Positions 1-5,805 of a DNA stretch of 7,813 nt are shown one piece after another. The notes under the pieces are model-generated. The model ran no database searches. It was not told where the DNA came from and saw nothing but the letters and a program-made list of their open reading frames with translations. The number at the start of each line of letters is the position of its first letter. Position 1 is the first letter of the stretch. Source of the stretch: Candidatus Aminicenantes bacterium UBA647 (GTDB lineage Bacteria > Acidobacteriota > Aminicenantia > UBA2199); assembly GCA_002299555.1 (NCBI GenBank), contig DBOL01000020.1, positions 1 to 7,813 on the forward strand, given 5' to 3'. A program made the translations under genes and the position numbers.

Positions 1-21
1 AAACGTAGACTTGACCCCTTT
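1..21 (-). repeat. REP-like repeat, left copy (truncated by window edge)
   Basis: Read on the minus strand this begins AAAGGGGTCAAGTCTA and matches positions 5584-5604 at 20 of 21 positions, the single difference being C for T. The full right-hand copy forms a hairpin; the outer arm of this copy would lie beyond the window start. GGGGTCAAG-headed hairpins of this kind resemble the REP elements mobilised by RAYT (REP-associated tyrosine transposase) proteins. That link is recalled family knowledge, and no transposase gene is present here. Confidence 0.6.
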
Positions 22-52
22 GCATTCAAATCAAAATATTCATAAAAAGAAA

Positions 53-81
53 GTGAATATTATTTCTGAAAACTTTATAAT
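53..81 (+). promoter_or_regulatory. Possible sigma70-type promoter for the lipoprotein operon
   Basis: A perfect TATAAT hexamer lies at 76-81. With a 17-nt spacer the -35 position is GTGAAT (53-58), only a 3 of 6 match to TTGACA. Transcription would start near 88, giving a leader of about 24 nt. In DNA this AT-rich a TATAAT is expected by chance fairly often, so support comes mainly from its position. Confidence 0.35.
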
Positions 82-111
82 TAGAAAATCAAGATTATTT
101 CCGGGGGGAAA

Positions 112-1902
112 ATGATTGATAACAAAAATATTGTATTTCTAAGTCTATTAGTATTTTTTTTCATCCTTTCTGGGTGTGTTATAGAAAAAGATTCAGTCGA
201 CCGAGTTGATTATGGGAATGGATTTTATTTTCAGTGGTACACCTTTGTCGGAAATGCCGGAACAAACCAGAAGGTTTCTGAGATTACACACGATTCGGAG
301 GGAAATATTTACATTCTGGGCACATCGGATGCCCCTCTGGATTCCAGATACGGCGATCCTTTGATCCACTGGTCGGAATATAATCAGAGCATTCTCATCA
401 AAATGAATCCTGACGGGATTATATTGTGGCATATGTTCCTCCCCGGAGGAGCCTATAAAATGGTTTTGGATAAATCTGATCAGATTTATCTACTGGGAGG
501 GACCAGAAAAGAATTTGTCCTTCAAGGAATGAATCCAGTCTCTTCATATAACAGTGAGCTGGATATTGTTTTGATTAAGTTAAACTCAGATGGAGATATT
601 GTCTGGTATTCATTTTTTGGCGGTTCCGGGAATGACTCAACAAGACATATTCTTGTCCATGAAACAGGGATAGTTTATTTCAATGGCTTGAGTCATGCAA
701 AGTGGAATAATAAATATGGAAATCCTGTTGATGAACCGGTATTCTCATATTATGGAAGCACCTTATATATGGGAAAAGTAGACAGTTACGGAAATCTTAT
801 TTCTCACACTTTCTCAACTTATAAAGGATCTTATTTATCTGTAGGCAGATTTTGCTTTATGGGCAATAAGATTTATATGCAGGCAACTAATTCAATAACA
901 AAATATTCAACTCCATTAAGCTGGAAACTCACTGATGATCTTGAAACCATCCAAATCGGAAGTACGTTTCAAAGCAATAACTTATATTCAAATTTTAGTG
1001 ACGGAAATATCTTCGGGTATGAATATGGGGACAGGAGTGAAAATTCAGTTTTTGATTTCTTTAAGTATGATACTGATTTGAATCCTATATGGAATTTCAC
1101 CTTAAGAAATTATAACGATGAATACCAATCTTTTGCGGGATTTGGCATTGCCGATCTTGTGATTGATAAAAGTGACAATATATATTTCCTTGCACGGAAT
1201 GCGGGGAAATTGCTCAGTGAATATTATTACTATCCAATCATATCGCCACTGCTGAAATATTTAAATGAGAGAATGGACAATACGATATATTCAAGAAAGT
1301 TTCTGATGAAAATTTCAAGCAAGGGCTCTCCGGAATGGTATTCTTATCTGGGACATTCGGGTGAATTTTCATGTTCAGGTGATGGAATTACAGTATCTAA
1401 TAACGGAGAAATATATATAACGGAGAATAATTCACACTTTCTTTGGCCGGACATCTATGGATCTCCGAAAGATATATTTTCTGGTACACCGGAGCCCTAT
1501 GATGGAACTGTAAAGTACTCCATTTTGATTGCCAAACTCCAGAGTAATCCCTCTTATCCGAAGATCCGGATATATGAAACAGTTTATAAAAAGCTTATCC
1601 TATTGAAAAAGAAGACCTATATCAAACTGGACTATTCTATTTCACTACCATTCGGAGTCAGTGATGAAGGATTTAATTTTAACTTCTATAAGTTTGATAA
1701 TGAAGGGAAGCGGTGGAAGGAATTAAAGAGGCATGATGATGCCGGTGATTATTCTTATAAGGATAAGCATGTTTATCAAGAAGAATTCAATCACTACAAG
1801 GTAACCGCTTACAACCGGAATGGTGAAAAAATAGCTGAATCCAGGATCATTTCAGTCTATCCCCCAAGACCTAACCTGAATATTGAACCAGAGGGAGAAT
1901 AA
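112..1902 (+). CDS. Lipoprotein with SBBP-type beta-propeller repeats
   Basis: The 596-residue product starts with a lipoprotein signal peptide: a hydrophobic stretch at residues 7-19 and lipobox L-S-G-C with Cys22 as the lipidated residue, so it should be anchored in the envelope, probably the outer membrane. The mature part has imperfect repeats of about 45-60 residues, each pairing an 'I-L-x-K-(L/M)-x-x-x-G-x-x-x-W' strand with a 'D-x-x-x-(N/Q)-I-Y' strand (around residues 41-72, 93-130, 151-194, 348-362, 397-440, 470-476). The stretch W-Y-S-F-F-G-G-S-G-N-D (165-175) is typical of SBBP beta-propeller repeats, so the fold is probably a propeller. Residues 485-583 look like a separate beta-sandwich of fibronectin III type, and the end is Pro/Glu-rich. 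The start is supported by the signal peptide and a GGGGGG run 3 nt upstream, a poor ribosome binding site. It is followed after 4 nt by a barrel protein gene. Substrate or partner is unknown. Confidence 0.85.
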   Translation: MIDNKNIVFLSLLVFFFILSGCVIEKDSVDRVDYGNGFYFQWYTFVGNAGTNQKVSEITHDSEGNIYILGTSDAPLDSRYGDPLIHWSEYNQSILIKMNPDGIILWHMFLPGGAYKMVLDKSDQIYLLGGTRKEFVLQGMNPVSSYNSELDIVLIKLNSDGDIVWYSFFGGSGNDSTRHILVHETGIVYFNGLSHAKWNNKYGNPVDEPVFSYYGSTLYMGKVDSYGNLISHTFSTYKGSYLSVGRFCFMGNKIYMQATNSITKYSTPLSWKLTDDLETIQIGSTFQSNNLYSNFSDGNIFGYEYGDRSENSVFDFFKYDTDLNPIWNFTLRNYNDEYQSFAGFGIADLVIDKSDNIYFLARNAGKLLSEYYYYPIISPLLKYLNERMDNTIYSRKFLMKISSKGSPEWYSYLGHSGEFSCSGDGITVSNNGEIYITENNSHFLWPDIYGSPKDIFSGTPEPYDGTVKYSILIAKLQSNPSYPKIRIYETVYKKLILLKKKTYIKLDYSISLPFGVSDEGFNFNFYKFDNEGKRWKELKRHDDAGDYSYKDKHVYQEEFNHYKVTAYNRNGEKIAESRIISVYPPRPNLNIEPEGE

Positions 1903-1906
1903 ACTC

Positions 1907-2515
1907 ATGAATAACATAAAATACTCCACTATGATTGCTAAGCTGCTACTTTTTTTGATCTTTACTGTAATTATCACGGTTCCTTTAAAAAGTGTTCATA
2001 TGTCCATTGGTATTCACGGCCAATTCGGTAAGACGATCTTGTATAAGTGGGATTACATCGATTACCAGGTAGAAAACTTGGGGAAATGGAATCCTACATT
2101 TTCAGGTTATTATGGTCAATTGTTGTTTCATTTGAAAAAGATCCGTCTTGGCATAGAATATGGCCGGAGTCGTTATTATAAGTATGAGGGATCTACAAAA
2201 GTATCATTCAGCTCAACATACACCTATTCTTCCACCTATGAAGCTCAGCGGGTACTAATCCTTGGTGGATTCCCGGTGAAAAAATTCCGGATCCAGACTG
2301 GAGTCGGGATTCATATCGGTGAACCTGAATTCACATTGGGAGAAATAAAGAAATTCTATCCCGCCATCATGGTATCGGGAAGCTATCCGGTTAAAATCAC
2401 CAGTTTCCTAACCCTGCCGATATCGGTTCGTATCGATTATCACGGTATGTATGGGAAACCCATTGCTCTGAGTCTTAGTACTGGTCTTGTGATCCGATGG
2501 AAATCCGGACTATAA
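1907..2515 (+). CDS. Predicted small outer-membrane beta-barrel protein
   Basis: The 202-residue product has an N-terminal signal sequence (basic start, hydrophobic core about residues 12-26, likely cleavage near 30). The rest alternates polar and hydrophobic residues in about eight segments ending in turns (roughly 32-41, 67-76, 79-88, 112-124, 127-138, 152-161, 166-179, 186-197). That pattern, the many Gly/Tyr/Ser residues and the final strand G-L-V-I-R-W suggest an eight-strand outer-membrane barrel. The C-terminal residue is Leu rather than the usual Phe. I recognise no specific family. The ATG at 1907 is preferred over the upstream in-frame TTG at 1883: GAGGGAG (1891-1897) sits 9 nt before it, and the TTG start would put a charged, non-signal extension before the signal peptide. 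With 4 nt between genes it is probably co-transcribed with the lipoprotein, and the two may form a surface complex (inference). Confidence 0.75.
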   Translation: MNNIKYSTMIAKLLLFLIFTVIITVPLKSVHMSIGIHGQFGKTILYKWDYIDYQVENLGKWNPTFSGYYGQLLFHLKKIRLGIEYGRSRYYKYEGSTKVSFSSTYTYSSTYEAQRVLILGGFPVKKFRIQTGVGIHIGEPEFTLGEIKKFYPAIMVSGSYPVKITSFLTLPISVRIDYHGMYGKPIALSLSTGLVIRWKSGL

Positions 2516-2526
2516 AAAGGATAAAT

Positions 2527-2574
2527 ATGAAAAAAACGTTCCATTTTTTGGCTAATTTTGGATTTGCAACTTGA
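2527..2574 (+). other. 15-codon ORF with good RBS, possible gene remnant
   Basis: AAGGA (2517-2521) lies 5 nt before an ATG opening M-K-K-T-F-H-F-L-A-N-F-G-F-A-T and then TGA. The start is only 11 nt after the barrel gene stop, exactly where a third operon gene would begin, and M-K-K-T plus hydrophobics is how exported proteins often start. No frame downstream continues it for more than a few codons. It may be the stub of a deleted third gene, a tiny real peptide, or chance. There is no homology evidence. Confidence 0.25.
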
Positions 2575-3144
2575 AGATTGTAGGTGTCGGAGAGTTTCAT
2601 CCTAATTATATTTTTGGACAATTTCAATAAAAAGACTAATGATTAGGAGTAAAAAATTAAGAAATATTAAAGGGAACAAGCTTGGGGATATTGACAAATA
2701 ATGTCAAAAACGGGTTTTTCGATATTTTTTACATGGCAAAATTCATGCTACCTGACCGGAGGGATGGAAGTGCCCCTGTGGTATGATCTTTCATGAAAGT
2801 CGGGAATGCCCGTAGGGTGCAAAGCTACAATACACTTGTAACATTTCAGAAAAGATGTCATAAGATTTTATTAAATTCATTTCTATTGCTTGATCTTTAT
2901 TTGAATTATTCATAATAAATGGCGTAGTGTTAATCATAATTCGATTCATAATGTTTGAAATTGACACATTTTGATCAAAATTGTTGTCATTTGATTCCAT
3001 AGGTTTCTTCAAATTCACAACTCGGATTCTCTTGAACAAGTCCTTTTATTTTAAGACCTTTGTATTCCTTTTGTGACAAAAATCAAAATATAGTATCATT
3101 ATCCATGGAAATGAACTTGCATGTAATTTAGGGTTTAACAAATA
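2575..3144. other. Intergenic region with no convincing gene
   Basis: About 570 nt of AT-rich DNA. Small structures visible: an inverted repeat CTAAT-G-ATTAG (2636-2646); TTGACA-N5-TGTCAA (2691-2707); and AAAAA-CGGG-TTTTT (2706-2719) followed by a T-rich run, which is too weak in GC to be called a terminator. A short open stretch at 2756-2812 reads PEGWKCPCGMIFHESRECP, resembling part of a zinc ribbon but closed by stops on both sides. A minus-strand ORF spans 2791-3039 (82 codons from TTG), but it has no good ribosome site and low-complexity Asn/Ile/Met-rich content, so I do not call it. Confidence 0.5.
3073..3099 (+). promoter_or_regulatory. Weak candidate promoter for the VWFA-related gene
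   Basis: GTGACA (3073-3078, 5 of 6 to TTGACA) and TATCAT (3094-3099, 5 of 6 to TATAAT) are separated by 15 nt, shorter than the ideal 17. Transcription would begin near 3106, leaving a leader of about 68 nt. The region is very AT-rich, so chance hexamers are common. Confidence 0.3.
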
Positions 3145-3173
3145 ATGAACTCATTTGAGAGATGGGGGCGGGC

Positions 3174-5585
3174 ATGAAAAATTTTATTATTTTTATCTTA
3201 GTATTATTCTGTTTTTTGTTTCTTATTCCAGAAGAAAATATTGTTGAGAAAGTGGATGTTGACTGGTGGGTGGTTCCTCTTTTTGCTGTTGATAATAATG
3301 AAAATTCAATAACTGACCTAAAAAGAAGTGATATTAAACTACTCGTAAATGGAATAGAAGTTTCAGAATATGATTTGTATAAAAGGGCATTTGATTCAAT
3401 ATCCGAAAAAACTGAGAAAGCTAGATTTGATCCTAAGATTGATAGGGGCAAAATTGCATTCTTGATATTTGATATAACATATAAATTTCGATCAAATTTG
3501 AAAAAAGTTTGTGAAATTGCTGATGAATTAATCTCAAATAGTGGCAAATCAACCTATTATGTTTTAATGATATTAGATTCTTATGCAGGCCTTCAATATT
3601 TGTTTGGCCCTTCCAATGAAAAAGAAAAATTGAGAGTTGTGATAGATCGAAAGGTGAAAATGATACCAGAATCAAGAAATTCTAATCCTATTCTGGGCAA
3701 TGCAGGGCAGGCACAGATTACAGGTAAAGGTGGCATACAAAAGTATGAAAGCCGGGGGAAAATTTCAGGGAAAGATGAAATGACTTTTCAAAAAGAAACA
3801 AAAATGATGCTTGGATTAAATATAGATAGAAATTTTTTTTATTCATTTGAATCTCTTTATTACTCATTAAGCCAAATTCCAGATAATAAATTTGTTTACT
3901 TATTTTCTGAAGGATTATCTGAGCTGTCTGCCAGAAATGTAGATCATGGCATTGAAGAATTTTATAGAAGAATCCAGAAATCCTCTGAGCTGTTGGGGAA
4001 GAGTGGGGCTGTTTTATTTATCATTGATCCACGTATTTATGCGGATCCTGATATAGCAGGTCCTTCAACATCACTTGATAGTCTTCACTCAATTTCCGGA
4101 CCATCAGATTCTTTGAAATCTCTTGCCGTTGTTTCAGGCGGCAAATATTTATCCGGGACTAAGGCTGTATTAACAAAAAGGTTATTAAATATGAATAAAG
4201 CCTATTATGAAATTGCATTTTCAAGCAGTAACCAGCCAAAAGGGAAGACATTAACAATTAATATTGAGCCAAGAAAAAAAGGGATTCACATACATTCTTT
4301 AAAATCACTGGAAAAGAGAAAAAGTTATAGTGATATGAATGCTCTTGAGAAAGAGGTTCTTGTATTAAATCTACTGAACAGAAACAAATATTTTAAATCT
4401 CCTCTTACAATAAGGGGTTTTTATTTATTGGGGCATAAATCCTCAAAGGGATTTACTAACCTCAAATTTGAATTACCTGGGAAGTATAATATGAAGGCAG
4501 TGGATGTGTTTTTTATTTTTTCTAATCCTGAGAATAAGAGCGAAATCAGTATCAAAAAAATAAAAAAACAAATCCTAAAGAACAGAATTATCCTGAGTAT
4601 AAAAAATGAGAAGTTGAATAACACAAAAATTGTGATGATCAATAATAAGAATTCCGTTGCCTTCATAGATGATTTTGTGGATATAGAAGACAAAATTGCC
4701 AGAGATCTTCGAAAACAAAATAAAAATTTTGATAAGCATGTTAATAAGATGTCAGCTGCATCTAAGATTCAGTTAAATAGTATTCTAAAAGGAGCAAGCG
4801 AATATTGTAGTAAACTGGACTCTGCAGTTTTTCATTATATTTGCAAGGAAGAAATTCTTGAAACAACTAGTGAATTGGGCCCGATAAAGAATAGAACGGA
4901 AAGCAAATTTGACCATAAAGGAAGATTAGTGAGTAAACGAATCCAGGGAAGGGTGCTAGGGAACGTAATAACAAATAAAAAAATATATATATATGATTAT
5001 CAACTGCTTCAGAATGGAGATCAGATTATTGAACAAAGAAAGCGAATAGAAAAGGGGAAGAATCAAACTGAAATACCCAATACGGAATTAAGACTAGAAT
5101 CCTTTTTATCGAATAAAATTTCAATGACACCATTGGCAATATTTGATATTTTAAATCAAACAAAATTTAAGTTCAGATTATTAAAATATGAAAAAAAAAA
5201 CAAAGTAGATGCAGCTGTGATTGAAGTGTTTCCAATTGATTATACAAATGCAAAATCAATCTACGGAAAAGTTTGGGTCGATAGAGTAGATCATTCAATT
5301 TTAAAAATTGAAGTGAATCCTGTTTCAATCGGAGGATTTAGAAATCTTTATATTCGTTCAGGAAAGATTGGAGGAATACTTAAGCTTAAATGTAGTATTG
5401 AATTTAACTTGAAAAGAGATGGGGTCAGGTTCCCAACTTCTGTAGAGATAAGTGAAAAATATTTTGGTGGACCAGTGTTGAGTAAATTTCTTAGAAGAAA
5501 ATATTTGGAGAAGAATCGAATCGAATACAAATATTCAGATTACAAGTTCTTTGATGTGGACACGGAGGTAAAAATTCAAAAATAA
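3174..5585 (+). CDS. Secreted VWFA-related protein with LolA-like C-terminal region
   Basis: The 803-residue product begins with a signal peptide (MKNF, then a hydrophobic core at residues 4-18). Residues 28-73 match the entry segment of VWFA-related proteins (V-P-L-F-A-V-D ... I-T-D-L-K-R-S-D-I-K-L-L-V-N-G). The VWFA domain spans about 92-350: strand K-I-A-F-L-I-F-D (93-100), K-F-V-Y-L-F-S-E-G-L (239-248), A-V-L-F-I-I-D-P-R (279-287) and L-A-V-V-S-G-G-K-Y-L (317-326). The metal site (DxSxS in classical members) reads D100-I-T-Y-K, so it is incomplete and metal binding is doubtful. A loop at about 160-215 is an insertion. Residues 545-620 carry conserved-looking Cys (545, 557) and Y-D-Y-Q; residues 640-795 form a beta-rich region with G-K-V-W-V-D (698-703), like LolA or outer-membrane lipoprotein-sorting folds. 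ATG 3174 is preferred to in-frame ATG 3162 because the signal peptide starts there and a GGGGG run lies 5 nt upstream. The gene is far more AT-rich than its right-hand neighbours. The stop overlaps a REP-like repeat. Role unknown; probably periplasmic or surface. Confidence 0.8.
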   Translation: MKNFIIFILVLFCFLFLIPEENIVEKVDVDWWVVPLFAVDNNENSITDLKRSDIKLLVNGIEVSEYDLYKRAFDSISEKTEKARFDPKIDRGKIAFLIFDITYKFRSNLKKVCEIADELISNSGKSTYYVLMILDSYAGLQYLFGPSNEKEKLRVVIDRKVKMIPESRNSNPILGNAGQAQITGKGGIQKYESRGKISGKDEMTFQKETKMMLGLNIDRNFFYSFESLYYSLSQIPDNKFVYLFSEGLSELSARNVDHGIEEFYRRIQKSSELLGKSGAVLFIIDPRIYADPDIAGPSTSLDSLHSISGPSDSLKSLAVVSGGKYLSGTKAVLTKRLLNMNKAYYEIAFSSSNQPKGKTLTINIEPRKKGIHIHSLKSLEKRKSYSDMNALEKEVLVLNLLNRNKYFKSPLTIRGFYLLGHKSSKGFTNLKFELPGKYNMKAVDVFFIFSNPENKSEISIKKIKKQILKNRIILSIKNEKLNNTKIVMINNKNSVAFIDDFVDIEDKIARDLRKQNKNFDKHVNKMSAASKIQLNSILKGASEYCSKLDSAVFHYICKEEILETTSELGPIKNRTESKFDHKGRLVSKRIQGRVLGNVITNKKIYIYDYQLLQNGDQIIEQRKRIEKGKNQTEIPNTELRLESFLSNKISMTPLAIFDILNQTKFKFRLLKYEKKNKVDAAVIEVFPIDYTNAKSIYGKVWVDRVDHSILKIEVNPVSIGGFRNLYIRSGKIGGILKLKCSIEFNLKRDGVRFPTSVEISEKYFGGPVLSKFLRRKYLEKNRIEYKYSDYKFFDVDTEVKIQK
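5191..5200 (+). repeat. A10 homopolymer inside the VWFA-related gene
   Basis: Ten consecutive A bases encode parts of E673-K-K-N676 in the C-terminal region. Runs of this length favour polymerase slippage, and a one-base change would cost the last 125 or so residues. A T8 run at 3833-3840 in the same gene is a second, weaker candidate. Confidence 0.6.
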
Positions 5586-5609
5586 AGGGGTCAAGTCTAT
5601 GTTTGACTC
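5584..5609 (+). repeat. REP-like hairpin repeat, right copy
   Basis: GGGTCAA (5588-5594) pairs with TTGACTC (5603-5609) through seven base pairs, one a G-T wobble, around an 8-nt loop. The first 21 bases match the inverted copy at the window start at 20 positions. The repeat begins inside the stop codon of the upstream gene. A T5 run at 5621-5625 follows at some distance, so the hairpin may help end transcription, though the geometry is not that of a classical intrinsic terminator. It resembles RAYT-associated REP elements; no transposase lies nearby, so it would be non-autonomous. Confidence 0.65.
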
Positions 5610-5708
5610 TTGTGTACCTCTTTTTAACCTGATCCAGATTAATCGATCTGCTTCTTATGGCATTTTTTATGCAAATGTATGACAACATTTATACAAAGTT
5701 ACATACAC

Positions 5709-5756
5709 TTACACAAAAATCCGAATTAAGTTGACAAGGTGGGAACTTTTGTGTAA
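5709..5756. promoter_or_regulatory. Perfect 10-bp inverted repeat spanning the merR-type promoter
   Basis: TTACACAAAA (5709-5718) and TTTTGTGTAA (5747-5756) are exact reverse complements, 28 nt apart. The arms flank the -35 box and the right arm overlaps the -10 box by 3 nt. A regulator holding both arms would occlude or bend the promoter. A related TTACAT lies at 5699-5704, ten bases (one helical turn) before TTACAC. Confidence 0.6.
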
Positions 5757-5759
5757 CAT
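5731..5759 (+). promoter_or_regulatory. Sigma70-type promoter of the MerR-hydrolase operon
   Basis: A perfect TTGACA (5731-5736) and TAACAT (5754-5759, 4 of 6 to TATAAT) are separated by exactly 17 nt. The expected start of transcription is about 5766, giving a leader of about 40 nt. Unlike promoters activated by classical MerR proteins, the spacer is not lengthened to 19-20 nt, so activation by DNA untwisting is not implied and repression is at least as likely. Confidence 0.65.
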
Positions 5760-5768
5760 ATACGTATA
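5759..5768. promoter_or_regulatory. 10-bp palindrome TATACGTATA at the transcription start
   Basis: TATACGTATA is its own reverse complement. It begins at the last base of the predicted -10 box and covers the expected transcription start, so a dimeric protein bound here would block initiation. Confidence 0.45.
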
Positions 5769-5769
5769 G

Positions 5770-5792
5770 GTACATGTTGAGAAAACATGTAC
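5770..5792. promoter_or_regulatory. 9-bp inverted repeat, likely operator or leader hairpin
   Basis: GTACATGTT (5770-5778) and AACATGTAC (5784-5792) are perfect reverse complements around GAGAA. Two readings are possible. As DNA it has the size and symmetry of a MerR-family operator (9-N5-9) just downstream of the predicted transcription start, suited to autorepression. As RNA it makes a 9-bp stem ending 2 nt before the GGAGG ribosome site (5795-5799), which could affect translation. Nothing in the sequence decides between them. Confidence 0.6.
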
Positions 5793-5805
5793 GTGGAGGG
5801 TTGCT

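Noticed and set aside
1883..1906. Earlier TTG start for the barrel gene
   Set aside because: It would overlap the lipoprotein gene, add a charged segment before the signal peptide and lack a ribosome site, while the ATG at 1907 has GAGGGAG 9 nt upstream.
2706..2730. Rho-independent terminator at AAAAACGGGTTTTT
   Set aside because: The stem is only five A-T pairs, too weak for an intrinsic terminator, and it lies about 190 nt after the last gene of the operon.
2765..2830. Possible c-di-GMP (GEMM-I) riboswitch because of GTAGGGTGCAAAGCTAC
   Set aside because: Only a GCAAAGC-like piece resembles the core. The upstream CAGGGCAAAC element and the downstream GGTAGC-type receptor half are absent on this strand, and the opposite strand lacks the GCAAAGC core.
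2791..3039. 82-codon minus-strand ORF
   Set aside because: It starts at TTG with a poorly spaced ribosome site, its first ATG lies 13 codons in without a good site, and the product is low-complexity (Asn, Ile, Met, Ser). I recognise no family, and AT-rich spacer DNA yields such ORFs by chance.
3145..3177. Ten-codon ORF (M-N-S-F-E-R-W-G-R-A) overlapping the VWFA-related start by ATGA, a possible leader peptide
   Set aside because: It has no ribosome site of its own and no attenuator-like structure; the overlap is likely chance.
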